From positions 3,848,967 through 3,912,966 of the forward strand of contig NC_133299.1 of the NCBI RefSeq assembly GCF_005239225.2: a DNA stretch of 64,000 nt. The letters run 5' to 3'. The notes under the pieces were generated by a model. It was given only the letters and a program-made list of their open reading frames with translations, was not told the DNA's origin and ran no database searches. Both the position numbers and the translations under genes were made by a program. Positions 50,196 to 63,549 of this stretch are shown here, one piece after another (position 1 is the first letter of the stretch; every line of letters starts with the position of its first letter). The DNA comes from Populus alba. Its lineage: Eukaryota; Streptophyta; Magnoliopsida; Malpighiales; Salicaceae.

Positions 50196-52020
50196 AAAAG
50201 GTAAGGACCATTAAAAAAAATACCATATGCTTCTTCTTTCCATGTGTGCGTGTGAGGGAGGGAGAGAGAGAGAGAGATGGGAGGATGATGGTGACCTTGG
50301 TGAAGAGAAGAGAAAAGGATAGCCAAGGAAATGAAGCCAACTAGTTCGCTTTTGTCATTGGATACTCTGTTTCGTTCATGTCTCTGTCAGTTAGCCAGGA
50401 TAGCTGTGTTTTCTCTCCGTGTCTTGTTTTTTGTTTGCTTCCCCACATTGGACTCTATGTGCCAAAATTCACTCTAATTGGACGAGTATTGGCCGTCTGA
50501 TCTTGATCATAATTTCATCCCACGTCCAAAAAAAAAAAAAAACTAAAAGACAGAAGATTCATCGTATTGTAAAACATGTAATTACCAATTTGCTCTTCTT
50601 AAAAAATCAATGTTCCTGGGGTCGAGATAATTTTTATTTTCCAAGGTTTATTTTTTATTATTATATTGATTAGGGTTCAAATTGTCTTTTCCTTTCTTGA
50701 GTAAAGTAGAATGAATAAAAAGTAAAAATTTTAAACCTGGCATCTACGTCTTTTTAATCCTTTTATTTCTTTATGTAAACTAAAATGGCTTAATTATTTT
50801 TAAAAGCAAACTTTTTTAAACTTGAGTCTGTTTTTTTTTTCCTATCATTTTTTTTATTAACAAATTATTTTAATAAATAAAAAATATTATTTAAATAAAA
50901 CATAATCAATACATGGGAAGCATCCATGTTTTTACGGCGGCGTATGTAGTGTCTCTCAATCTCAACAACCAAAAACTCTTTTTTATCGTGTCATAGAAAT
51001 CTTCTCGGTGTTTTTTTTTTCTAGTGGGGTGGCGCGTGTTAGTGATGGTGATATTGTTTGTCGGTGGTAGTTTTTTTTTTTCCCTCTATTCTCTCTCCTT
51101 CCATCGAAATTTGTGGCATCCATTCAAAATTTTCAATTTATTTTTTTATTTATTAGCATTTCAACTTCGATCTTTATTCTTTTGATTTCTAATTTTTATT
51201 CTTGATCATTTTGTAAAATTTAATTTATTTTTAATTTCACCATTCAAACATAATTTGTGATTTTTTTTATACTTTGATCCTCATTCTTTTGATTTTTTTT
51301 TTTTTTTTGTTAAATTAATTTTTCTTTTTAATTTAACCCTTCAATCAAAAAATTGTAGTTTTTTTCTAATTTTTTTTATATCAATATTGATCCTCATTCT
51401 TTTAATTGCTATATTTGGTTTTGGATTCTTTTATATAATTGATTTTTTTTTAATTTCATCATTCAACAATTAATTTATTAAAAATTGGACTTTATGTTTT
51501 TTTATTTTATATATATATAGATATGGTGCTTCTAGCCTAATGACTTGGACTAGTTTGTTTTTTACTCAATTTTGTTCTTTTGTAGTTGATAGAATAAAAA
51601 TTAAGCTATATTGTTTTTTTCCACAGTTATCATGATTATTTTTTTATTTGGTTCATTTATTATTATTGTTTTTTTTATTATCTAGTTAAATAAAACCAAC
51701 TTATTTAATGTAATTAAAACAATAACTCAATTGGAAGATTTTTCTTTCTTATTTAAAATAAGTGTGCGGCACATTAATATTATTTTCTTACAAAAAAAAA
51801 AAAAAATCTAATCTTGCAACTTAGCTCCGGTACACACTGGATTGGGGTAAGATGCAGAGGTGTACATGAGGTTCATTTAGTCCATCACTCACCATATTTT
51901 TTAAAACTTTTTATTTTATTTGATGGAGTTGTTATTATGATTTTATGCATGGATTTGAAGTTTAAATCTTATTTTGTGGTTTTATAATTCATCAATGGAT
52001 ATGTAGTTTGTCACTTAAAG
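50196..52020. other. Promoter-proximal DNA then AT-rich spacer
   Basis: A (GA)n tract at about 50,258-50,276 and complex sequence to ~50,500 may belong to the epimerase promoter. Beyond this there are T-rich repeated phrases ('cattcttttgatt' and 'tttaattt' recur several times at 51.1-51.5 kb) and no gene. Confidence 0.5.
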
Positions 52021-52535
52021 TTTAAAAATCTGTTTGTTTTGCATAAAATATTTAGTACAAAAATATTTTCTAGATTTTTCTATATTTGTTTTCAAAAAAT
52101 ATTTTTAGAAAATATTTTTTTGCCTTTTTTCCTTATAAAATAGATCAATGAAAAATATTTTATAACCAACTTTTAAACTTAGTTCGTATGCTGCAAAATA
52201 TTTCCAACTCATAAAATTTAGTAAAAATATTTTATAAATACTAATCTATTTACAATATCAATCAATTATTCTAAACACCACCACCATCATCTCATTACTA
52301 CTACCTTCTCCTCCATTACCATGATCATTTAACCATTACCGCCATCACACCATAACCATCATCTTACCCCACCTCTTTTTTTATCATTGTTATCTCACTT
52401 TTATTTTTATCATTATTTCATAATAATTATTTTTGAAAAATATTTTATGGGGAAAATATTTTCAAGCCAAATATTAAAAAATATTTTATGGAAAGATATT
52501 TTACATGTAAAATATTTTATGAATAAAATGTACCT
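52021..52535. mobile_element. Possible MITE with AAAATATTT termini
   Basis: The left end, 'gttttgcataaaatattt', and the inverse of the right end, 'attttattcataaaatattt', are similar. The interior has many 'aaaatatttt' words and a central CAT/ACC-rich patch (about 52,275-52,375). No target duplication was verified. Confidence 0.35.
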
Positions 52536-53887
52536 TAAGTTAAGATTTTTTTTCTTAAAATTGATTCAATATAAAAAATATAGATGGAGTCGGGCACCTG
52601 GTTGAAGTGGGACGGAAGTTTATGATTTTGGCTATTTTTTTAATATATAATTCTACTTAAATTTTTAAGAATTTCTAGAATTTTTTACTTTATTTAACTA
52701 GACAAGTGGTTTAAAAGGAAATTACTAACATCTCAAATTGCATTTTTATTTTATTTTATATTTATATTTAATATTATTAATCTTTCTTAATTTCTATCAG
52801 GATGCAAGGCATGTAGGACACTATAAAGTTCCTTTGCTCATTTCGAAAGTGAGAAATTTCTTTGTTTGATTTTTTGAAGAGGGATTTTGCGAGGTGATTG
52901 TCTGTTCTTGAAAGAGCAGAGGATGCATGTTGTCGATGCAATGGTTTTATGTTGAATGCATGGAATTTTTAAGGTAACAATGAGATCGTAGAAAATCTCA
53001 CAAAGATTAAGTCTTTTACAATTATGGACGATGAGGCTGGAAAAGTTTCTAGTAGAAAGATTAGAGTTGCTTTCTATGAGCTAATAAAACTAGATCTAAA
53101 AAACTTGATAAATCTATCAACACTTGTAAGAAAAATACTTTGAACCTTAAGTCAATATGGTGTTTGTTAGGTGATGAGAAAAATAAATATTTTCTAGGTT
53201 TAAATATTTCTTAAATTTTGTTTAAATCTTGTATTAGACTTTCGTTTTTTAGATATATATTGTCTAGAAAAATAAAATGTAGAGAAATGAATTCTGACAG
53301 ACCTTTCATCTAAAAAAATAAAGCTTTGTATATGTAGATTTTTTCAAGATAAATATCTAAGATATTTTATATAAATATCTAAGTTATAAGATACTTGATA
53401 TAAGATATTTTATATAAATATCTAAGTTATAAGATACTTGATATAAATATCTATGATATTTATAGACATATTTATAAAATGTGTACATTGTATAAAACAT
53501 TCGAGTAATTTTTTCATGTATCATCACTAAATGATAAACTAGACGACATAAGATGCAAGGTTTGAAAAACTAGAAGCTTTCAAACAAGATTCATGTTAGG
53601 TTTAGAGTAAACTTTCATACTTATGTTGGTACTAATGGTAAAGGAAAAAATCTTTTGAAGAATGTGTTGTGTGTTCGCAGAAAGCAAAGTGATGCTTAAC
53701 GAGGAAAATGATGATTGTATTAAATATTATTATAGAGACAAAGATCTTATCTTATTTATATAGCCTTGAACCCACATAAATGTGTACATGCAAGAATAGG
53801 ATAATCAATGTGTTTAACACCTATAATTTTGGACAACTTGAAGACAATATGTGTCTTGAAGGATCTTTGCCTTAAACGTGTTTGGGA
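52536..53887. other. Spacer with a short tandem repeat; gene relic possible
   Basis: Moderately complex text at 52,790-53,180 includes a short open stretch (from ATG near 53,023: MDDEAGKVSSRKIRVAFYEL) that I cannot assign. At about 53,345-53,460 a ~55-bp unit ('agatattttatataaatatctaag') is repeated. No joined exons were found. Confidence 0.4.
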
Positions 53888-53895
53888 AGGCAAAC

Positions 53896-54481
53896 CATAA
53901 TTATCAGACCCGATCTGGAGATTGACCTGATCAAGAAACTAGGTCCCTGGTTACATATGTTGACTCGGATCAACCAATACCAAATCAAATCAACTCGGAA
54001 AAATTTAAAAAAAAATTGAGGTTTTAATATTTCATATGATAAAATTAAGAAACAATCCACATGAATATAGACTAGACATGTTATAAATAATGAATTTTAA
54101 AAGATTATTACAAAATATTTTTTATTCCACATTGAAAAAACATAATTTTTTTTTCTTGTAAACATAGAGTTTATATAATAAAGAACTTCAAACCCTACAT
54201 TGAAAAAATAAAACGTTATTCTAGTATTTATATAGTAAACTTTGAAAAGGGTTAAAAATCAACTAAAAAATATAAAAAAGATGGGTCTTTGGCTATGAGA
54301 AAAAAAACACATTTGAAAAAAAAAAAAAAAACTAGTCTCAATTGGTTTTTGCTGGGTCATCCAGGTTATGAGTCAACCCAACGAGTCAACTAGGTTTTTG
54401 CTCATCTTGGTCTTTTGTCTTACCCGGATCAGTCCAGCCAGCAGGTCGACCCGTCAAACCAGTCTAGGTTTGATAACTACG
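53896..54481. mobile_element. MITE-like element with 8-bp target duplication
   Basis: 586 bp. The left end is CATAATTATCAGACC; the right end, inverted, is CGTAGTTATCAAACC. AGGCAAAC stands directly outside both ends (53,888-53,895 and 54,482-54,489). The interior near the ends is rich in 'gggtca' and 'caacccg' words. An 8-bp duplication suggests mobilisation by a hAT-type transposase. It belongs to the same family as the element at 60,999-61,289. Confidence 0.8.
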
Positions 54482-54523
54482 AGGCAAACAAAATAAGATC
54501 GCACTGGATTTGTATGATGCATC

Positions 54524-54528
<5 letters not shown>

Positions 54529-54596
<68 letters not shown>

Positions 54597-54738
54597 TACA
54601 TATGTTATATAATAATTTTAATATGTAAAGATATTTTACATAAAAAATAAAACTTGATATTTAATATTATAAAACTAAAATATATTTACATATTAAAATT
54701 ATTATATTATTATATATAACATATATATTTTTAATATT
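54529..54738. repeat. (TA)n tract joined to an inverted repeat
   Basis: About 63 bp of pure TA (54,529-54,591), then a ~55-bp left arm (about 54,591-54,645) whose reverse complement forms the right arm (about 54,679-54,738). The arms share 'tacatattaaaattattata'-type text. An AC then AT tract follows at about 54,742-54,772. A stable hairpin is predicted; no coding sequence is present. Confidence 0.7.
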
Positions 54739-54741
54739 ATT

Positions 54742-54772
<31 letters not shown>

Positions 54773-55359
54773 AAGTGTTGAATGTGACTAATTTGTTTTT
54801 TATCAGTGCTCCAATATTTTTTAACATTACAATATTATAATTTAAAAATTAAAAATCCTTGTATTTTAAATACTTCGTTTTTATTATATGCGAAACACAA
54901 TATTAAAGACCTAGGCATGAATAAAACTATTTTCATCTAAACAGGTCAAAGTTAAAATAAGACAATAATCAAAGGTCTCTTATAAAAAAAATAATAACAT
55001 CCAATTTATTATTATTATTATTATTATGCTAAAGATAAAAATCTCATTGAAATGAAAATGAGAAAGGCTAAAAAATCTTAGATTTGAAACCAACCAAAAT
55101 ACAAGATGATTCTCTAAATATGAAATTGGGCTTTTTATGCCATATTAAGGGTGCTAAAAAAATATATAATAATAATTTACTTAGAAATTAGAATTTTAAA
55201 ATCCACATATAAAATATAAAAATTATTTTACAGCGGATGGATATTTGGTACACTCTTTCATGGTAATCCATCAACAATACTCCTTTTCTAGCACACTATT
55301 TTAATGTAAATTAATTTTTTAAAACATTTGTTATGTCTATGAGCTAAGCTTTCATGTGA

Positions 55360-55420
<61 letters not shown>

Positions 55421-55903
55421 AAAACTAAGATTTTAACAAAAAAAAATTGTCTCGATTAATTGAAAACTTAATCATGTTAAGAATCCTTCAGACCACTATC
55501 AGAGGGGTTAACAAATGGCTTTGTTAAATTGCCTTTTTTTCGTTGGAGTACACTAAAAAAAAAAAAAAAGCTAAATTACACTATTTAAAATGGTTTTTTT
55601 CCATTAGAGATGCACTCAATACTAATTCAAAGAGATCTAAAGCCTAGAATATATAATAAAGAGACAAAGAAAGAAAGTTCAATGGTTGATCAAATCAAAT
55701 AAGAAGTTATGTATCTTAGCAACACTTGTAGAAAAAACATCAAGATACCTCTCTAGTTATGTTTCTCCTTTTTCTTAAATAAGTGTGCATATTGGAAATG
55801 CAATTTGCATAACATGCATTATGTTATACAACTTTTTTTGAGTATTTGTTTTTGGAATTTAGCATAGAAAAAATTTAGAGAAATATCACAATTTCAAACT
55901 TGA
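54739..55903. other. AT-rich spacer with long (AT)n
   Basis: Contains an (AT)n microsatellite at about 55,363-55,417. No gene was recognised. Confidence 0.6.
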
Positions 55904-56965
55904 TTAGAAAAATAACACAATTTAGCGAATCATATAAGTCACATATGACTCTCTTAAATTATTAAATGGACTAGCACAAATTAAAATGAGTAAAGAGAAG
56001 ATAAAAAAAATAGAAAAAGATAGAGAGACATTTGAGGCATACCAAAAATCCAATAACAACATCACTTGTATCATCAAAAAGATTTTAACGACATGAATTC
56101 AATGACGTCAAGAAAAAATATCATAAAAAAGATCTTGATAATAAGAGTCCAACAACATTAAAAAAATGTCACCAATAATGATCGGAGTGGGCTACACGAG
56201 CCGCATAAAAGATGAGTGAGTCACTATCCATCTTTGGATGGCTCGTGTGGCCCACTTCGATCATTATTGGTGACTTTTCTTGGTGTTGCTAGACTATTCT
56301 TATCAAAATCTTTGTGATGGTATTGTTTTTGTCATCATCGAATCTTTAGTGTCTTCCAGATCTTTTTCTTTCTTTTCTCTCTCTCATTTCTCTTTTTGTA
56401 TTATAATAAAAAGAGTGAAGAAAGAAGAAAGAAAGAAAAAAAAATGATTCTTGAGGCATACCAAAGCTCTAATAACAACACCATTGGTATCATCAGAAAA
56501 ATTTAATGATGTCACCACTAGTATCACTGAAAAGATCTCGATGGGATAAATACAATAATAACAAGAAAGGTCATCAACAATGATTAGAGTGGTCCACATG
56601 AGTCATCCAAGGGTAAGTAAGCACCCACCACATTTTACAAAAAGAACATTTGTGTAGACCATTTCGGTTATTGTTAGTAATTTTTCTTAGTATTATTGGA
56701 TTTATCTCATCGAGATCCTTTCGATGATACTGAGTGCATCATCATTGGAGCTTTAATATGCCTCTTGAGTCTTTTTTCTTTCTTTCTTTCTTTCTTTCTC
56801 TCTCTCTCTCTCTCTTCTTTTCTTATTATAATTTATGCCAACCCATTTAATAATTTAAAAGAGTCACATGTGACACATTCTACTCATGAGTTGCAGTTGT
56901 CATATGCAACTCGCTAAACTATGATATTTTTCTAAATATTTTATGGATTGTGTTATTTTTTTTTA
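55904..56965. mobile_element. Double foldback element
   Basis: Arranged A, A-inverse, B, B-inverse, with A and B related. The outer arms (about 55,904-55,982 and 56,829-56,965) are inverse: both contain 'aataacacaat', 'tttagcga', 'gtcacat.tgac' and 'ttaaattattaaatgg' text. The first hairpin centres near 56,216 and its arms share 'ccaataatgatcg'. The second centres near 56,620. A polypyrimidine tract at about 56,771-56,820 matches a polypurine tract in the opposite arm. No transposase is present. This suits a foldback or hairpin-type non-autonomous transposon. Confidence 0.7.
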
Positions 56966-59900
56966 ATTTTTTATTGTGTTATATTCCAAAACACTCCATT
57001 TTTCTCATTTACGTTAAGATGTATGACTTGTAATTCCAATAAGTTCCAAGAGATTTTATCTTACATATTATTGGAGAATATCATTACTGATTTTTTTATC
57101 CAAGAAATAGTCACCTCAACCATGGAAGATTATGTGAAGAAGGCAAGTTATTTTTGAAACACTTAATGTTTGTCTTTGTTTTAAAGCTGAAATAAATATT
57201 GATTAGTTTCTCCATTCAAAATAGAAAAATCTAAATGTGAAGGAAAACAAAATCAACACCACTCCAAAGATATAAAAACTTAAGAAAGTGTTTGTACCTG
57301 GAAATGAATTTGGATTTAATGTTGTTCTAGATCTTAAAAAACCTCAAGCTAGAGCTAAAAATGAAATTGAACTTGAAACATCAAGTTAAATTCATAAATT
57401 TTGTAAAGCATTTATACAATACGATTATTTTCATACTAATCTATTCATTTGTAATTTTATTTAGACTATTGTTTTTTTTTTTTTTCCTAATAAATGGATG
57501 CTCTCATGAAATGTTGAGTTCTAAATTTTTTACCAATTTAAGATTTTTACATCAATCTCAAATTATCAAATTACCAAGTAATAAACATTAGACACATGAT
57601 TATCATCATTAAGATTTAAAAGATTCATATCCAATGACATTGAAATTTGTAGATGTCAAAGAGAATGAATTTGACATAAAGAAACACACAATGCATATCT
57701 TATCATCAAAATACCTTAGTCCAACTTTCTTTCTTTCCTTCCTTCCTAAAGCATGTTGCCCATGATATTTATTCAACTCACTTTAAGAGCAATAAAATTT
57801 CATGAAATATATTTTTATAATATATCTAAATTTTCTAACTTTACATTAGAAGTTTATGATTTTTGAATTTTTTTAATCTTTATTAATTTAGTTATATACT
57901 TATATTATTATTCTTCTATTGAGAAATTGAATCATGAATCAATCCCTCGAAAGGAAATAAACATACTTTATAATCTACTAGTAAATCAATGAAACATGAA
58001 TTACATCACCCGTTCATCCACCTTCTAGGTCCACTTTAATTTTCAAATCCAAAGTAAAATATGTACAATATTAGCTCAACAGTCTTATGGAGTCATAATC
58101 CATGAAAGTTCTGGTAGCTATATTTTAAGAGGTCTTTATCAAAACTATAAAAAGAAAAAACAAAGCACTAAACTTGATCAAAATTAACAAAAAAGAAAAA
58201 CACATTTTTTCAAAACACCAAAAAGCTAAATAATTGACCATGCAAATAAAAAATTAAATTTTATTGAACTTAAAAAAACACAATTTATTCATTGTCAAAT
58301 CAAACATTTTCCTCCTTCGTCCAAATCTTTCTTTATGAGAATGTTAAGTATTGTATACAAAAAATATATATAAAAAAGGTTATAGGAAATTAATATAGCT
58401 GAAAAAAATCCAAAAAAATAAAAATTATGCTCCCAAAAGCTTCAAAGTTCAAATAGACACAGAAAAAAGAGATCCAAAATGAAAATACTCAATCAAGAGA
58501 ATAGAAAAAGGAAGGAATATATTACCAAAATGTATTTTCACATCTTCATATTTCTTTTCCAAACAAAAGAGATACAAAAAATAAAAAAAATAGAAAAAGG
58601 AAGGAGTACCTTTCAACAATAGGTAGGTCTTCATTTCTTCATATATTTTTTTCTTACTCTCTGTACGCAGATCCCTCTCCCTCCCCTACCGGTTCAATAA
58701 AACAAAAAAAAACCCATCACCATGTCTCCGTTGATCTATGCCTAACTCCTCAACCTCTCCTTTTTTATGTCCCTCTCCTTTATTTTCCTGTAGTTATCTC
58801 TCATCTTCTTCTCTCCCATTTTATATCACTATCCTAGCATGAAGATAAGGTTACAAAAATGGAGAAGGTGACTTCAATCTCATGCTTTTAGATGCAAGAA
58901 GTCAAAAAAGATGAAAAACAAATATGGTAGCTACGCAACCACGTAGCATCATGTGAAAAAAGTTTTTTTTTTTGTACAATAATGGAGTTTCTGCAATATC
59001 TATAGTGAGAGGGTGGACACAACTTCTAAAATATAAGGAGCCACTTCTCTTAATTATTTGATTTTTTAATGGCTCAGGATTCGTGAAAAAATGGAAATCA
59101 AAATTGGAATCACGAGTCTCTCTATTTTTTTTTTTTTATGAAAAAATGGAATGGGATTTCTTGTTTACAAAAGAAATGCTTGAATGTGAGAAATTTTAAT
59201 GAAAGATAAATATTAATACTAGTTGAACTACAATTCTTTAGCAATAGAATTTCTTTATGGCTATTATTAATATGTAGGGTATGGCTATTATTAATATGTA
59301 GGGTGTAAGATATGTTTGTTTTTATATTTTAATAGCATTTTAATAAAAGTTAAATTTTTTTTTGTTTAAATTATATTTTTTTATATTTTTATATTATTTT
59401 AATGTGCTGATGTTAAAAATAATTTTTTTAAAAAAAATAATTTTATAATTTTTAATAAAAAAATACTTTTAAGACGTGGTTGTCTGAAATTCATTGAATC
59501 TCTAATTTATTTTTTTTATTTCACTTAAAACAGGAAGTGATCAAAGAGGATTCTTCCTCTAAAGTTGACGCATAAAGATGCAATCAATGACTCCAACATC
59601 CATTTCATTTTATCAGAAACACTTTTAAACGACGGTTGTCGTTTAATGAACTCTTAAATATGTATTCTTGTAGGTCCCCACGGTTTGTTACTTTAAGAAT
59701 GTTTGGAGTGAGTTTTTGACTTGTTTATTTTAATAAAATTAAATTTTTTTTAGTTTTTTTAGATTATTTTAATGTATTAATATTAAAATTAAAAAAATAT
59801 ATTTGTAATTTTTTTTTAAAAAAAATATTTTAAAAAACAACTCCAACTTTAATCCCAAACAACATTTTTATATTTTGTCACCGAAGAAAAACAGTCGTCA

Positions 59901-60998
59901 CTAAAAAATGAACCCAAGATGAAATGCTTCTGAGCCATCCAATCTATTCCTTCTTTTATAAAGCTCGGTGCCTTCTAGGAACTTTTATTTTTTAAAAGAA
60001 ATTATTCGTATACTTAAAGAAAATAATGTTTTTATGTACAAATGATATAATTATAAATTTTGCTAATTATTTTTAGTGTAGGATATTATAAATATGGAAA
60101 AATTATAATTTTCAGGTTATTGCTTTTTTAAAAAACAAGTTTTTCTTATATTATTTTTTTCTCTTTATAATTGATATTTTTATCATTTTACATTTGACTA
60201 CTTTATCATCATTTTTTCTTATCTTTATTTAAAGTAATATTTTTTTTAGTTTTTTTTTCCTTCACTAATATTTTTTTAGTTTTTTCTTTTTTTTTTCTTC
60301 ACACTTTTTTTTTTTTTGGAATTTTTTTTTTTTTTCTTTTACTTTTTACACTTTGAATATTTATCACTCTACACTTTACCTATTTATACTATTATTTTGT
60401 TCTTATCTTTATTCTTTTGTAATTTTTTATTTTTTTTCTTTATACTTTTTATATTTTAAAAAATTAATATACAAAGACTTTGGAAATAATGTTTCATTGT
60501 AGCGATTGCAACATTATTTTATTCTTCTACTATCCTAAAAATTAGTTTGAGATTTTATATATTTTTATTAACACATATGATTTTTATTTTAGTTTATTAT
60601 ATGTAATTATTAAACTTTTTAATTCACATTTATATTTTTTACTCGATACCAGAAAATACATTAATAACATCTACACATTAATTTTTTTGCTTTTAAAAAA
60701 AATTAGTCAGCCTGCAACGACATTAATACTTTGTTTTTTTGCATTTATTGGTATAGATAATTGTTGATATATTTAATTAAAGCATATATAATTTTTTTTA
60801 TTAATAATTAGAATTAAAAAAACATATTTAAAAAGTTTATATTTTTTTTAATAACAAAAACAGTTATTTGAACCACGGCAATGCATGAGGTCAAATAATT
60901 AGTTGATCATTAAATGGACTAAGTGATCTGGTCCTGTAAATTTGAGCCATCATTGTAACCAACCAAGTTGAATAGTGTATATCTGTAGTGAATATGAG
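56966..60998. other. AT-rich spacer with eroded MITE text, no gene seen
   Basis: T-rich stretches (60.2-60.5 kb) and two related degenerate blocks (about 59,305-59,480 and 59,690-59,860), both with 'attattttaatgt' text. No credible exon was found. Confidence 0.55.
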
Positions 60999-61289
60999 CA
61001 TAGTTTTGAAATCCGGTCCGGTAAATCAACTAAGACTTGACCGATTCAAGGTTGGAACCTGGCAGGGTTTTAAAAAATTAGAGAGAGAAAAAACCCGGCA
61101 TGACTCAGTGACTCAGTTGACCTGATAAGACCTAGTCAAACCTGGTTGCAACTCATTGATTTTTTTTTTTTTTTATTAAAATGATGTTATTTTGATTTAA
61201 AAAAAAAAATTAACCACGAACAATCCAATTAAAATCTAAAATTCAAGTTTTAAATCAGGTCGACCACCAAACTGAGTTTAAAAACTATG
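60999..61289. mobile_element. MITE-like element with 8-bp target duplication
   Basis: 291 bp. The left end is CATAGTTTTGAAA; the right end, inverted, is CATAGTTTTTAAA. AATATGAG flanks both sides (60,991-60,998 and 61,290-61,297). The inside near the left end carries 'ccggtccgg' and 'gactcagttgacc' words like the 53.9-kb element. Confidence 0.82.
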
Positions 61290-61297
61290 AATATGAG

Positions 61298-62519
61298 GCA
61301 CAATGGCGACAAAAAAGAGAGAATCTAAGGTTTAAACTTTAAAATAGGCTTAAAATATATATATATATATATATATTTATTTTCAGTTTAAACGTGGATA
61401 GGCTATTAATTAAAATAGTTAAAGATTTAATTTTAACTAGATTGATATTTCATACCACTTCGAATCAGACAAAACTTATTTGTAGCGCGTAAAAATAATA
61501 TTTAAGTAGTGATAATATTTTTAAAGAAGTAGAGAAACTTGAGAATTGAGTTAAACTAGGTGATATGATACAAAAAAAAAATAATAGGCAACATAAAAAA
61601 AATACTATATTAGGTCAGGTCAAGCTAAGCTAACACGTGAAACTCATGACCTGACTCAAAAAATTAGGGTAACCCAATAAAAGGATGGAATTACAAAGAA
61701 TCAATTGTAAAAAAAGAATTATTTAAAAAAACTAAATAAAACTCATTCTAATCTTTTAAACTTGTGATCTGAAAGGTTAACAAAATCTCAATAAGTAAAA
61801 TGTTGGGGGATGAGTAGAAAAAATAAGTTCCAATAAAAAAATATTAAAAACAAAACAAATAGCAATAAACAAAATAAGGACCAAATCTAACATAAAATAT
61901 ATTCTAATAAAAAAAGATTAAAAACAAAACAAATAGCAATAAAAAAAATAAAGATTAAATCTGACATAAAAAAGTTCCAATAAAAAAGAACTAAAAACAA
62001 AACAAAGAGCAACCAAAAGAATAAGGATCAAATCTGATATAAAATAAATTAAATTAAAATATTGAGGGATGCAATTGAAAAAATAATTTAATTAAGAGAA
62101 TGATATAAAATATTGAGGGATGTAATTAATTAAAAGAATGATTACAAAAAACTTAACAATTAAGAGAATGAGTACTAAATTTGAAAGGCTAAAAAAATCA
62201 AATGAGGGTTAAATTGAAAGAAAATCCCAATTTATGGATTATTTAAAAGTACAAAACATCAATAAAAATATCAGGGATCAAATTTCAAAGAAAAAAAAAT
62301 CAAATGAATGCTTGAAAATGTGAATGAAAAGGCTCTAAAACCGAGGACGAGAGAGGAAAGAACAAAAACAAAATAGTCACCGAAGCAAAACCTAACATTT
62401 GTTTTGGTACACACACCGCTTATTAATGGAGGCAACTCTTTAAGGAATAAAACACTATCATGGAAGCCGTATTTTGGCCACTGTACGACGCCATACTCAT
62501 CGGACAAAGATCGAGGAAG
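61298..62519. other. Spacer with a ~73-bp triplicated repeat
   Basis: An (AT)n tract lies at about 61,353-61,377. Three head-to-tail units at about 61,826-62,050 share 'aaaaacaaaacaaatagcaa' text followed by 'atctgacataaaa'-like text. No gene was recognised. Confidence 0.55.
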
Positions 62520-63541
62520 TAGGGGTGAGCAAAAAAACTGATAAACCGAAAAAATCGGGAAAAAAATAACCGAAAAAATCAAACCGAAAAAAGAATCCTA
62601 AATAAACCAATTAAAAAATCACAAAATTTTTTTGGTTCAGTTCGATTTCTAAAGTTTGAAACCGATTGAACCGAACCAAACCGGTTTAACTAGGCCAACA
62701 CTAAAACAAAAAAGTATAAATAGGAAATGTTTTAACCATAAACCTAAAGTAGCATTCCTAAACACAAAACTAGCTGCCACTCTCTGCATCTCTCCCTTCC
62801 ATTCTCACCTTCTCTGGATCTTCAGCAAATCCTCCCTTTGCCTTTGGTCTCTACATCTCTCAATTTTCTTCTTCTCTGGATCTTCAGCATGCCCTCCCTT
62901 TTCCTTTGGTCTCTGCATTTCTCTTTCTCTAGATCTAAACCAGCAACCCCCCTACAAGCACACACACACAAACACCTACTTGATAAACCTCACAAACAGA
63001 CTTTTCCTCGACCTTTTCTTCTTCTTCATCGAACTCGAATGAGCTATGGTTTTGCCATGGCTGATATACAGATTCTTCAGTTGCTATTGAAGCTTCCATG
63101 CGATAGCAAAAAAAAATTAGACAATCCTTTACATGCAAAAGGTTGTGCCATGGTTGATGTACAGATTCTTGATAAGGATTTGGTTGCTAAAAGCAAACCC
63201 CTGTTTTGGCTTGATAATGATTGGGTTGTTAAAAGCAAACCATTGTTTTGTCTTGTACAGATCTTAATAAGGATTCAAACCCCTGTTTTAGCTTGTACAG
63301 ATTCTTGATACTTGATAAGGATTCAAACCCCTGTTTTGGCCTGTAAGATTCTTAATAAGGATTGGGTTGCTAAAAGTGAACCAAATCGACCGGTTTGGAA
63401 GGGAAAAAACTGAAAAAACCGAACTGAAATTAATCGGTTTGAACTGGTTTTTGGTCTGGTTCGGTTCAAAAACTAAAAAAAAAATGGTTTGGTTGTTTAT
63501 TTTAGTTCAAAACCAAACCGAATAGAAAATGATCAGCCCTA
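62520..63541. mobile_element. hAT-like non-autonomous element with perfect 8-bp target duplication
   Basis: 1,022 bp from TAGGGGTGAGCAAAA to the inverse of TAGGGCTGATCATTTT. CGAGGAAG stands immediately outside both ends (62,512-62,519 and 63,542-63,549). The termini and the 8-bp duplication fit the hAT superfamily. Sub-terminal DNA is full of 'accgaacc' words. The centre holds foreign-looking sequence: a ~70-bp CT-rich duplication (about 62,811-62,925) and several ~60-70-bp units of the 'acagattcttgataaggat' type (about 63,150-63,390). Open frames of 128 and 156 codons inside arise from these repeats and show no domain. Confidence 0.85.
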
Positions 63542-63549
63542 CGAGGAAG

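Noticed and set aside
62656..63308. Open frames of 128 and 156 codons inside the hAT-like element
   Set aside because: They overlap in different frames and are made of CT-rich and 60-70-bp tandem repeats; no transposase motif.
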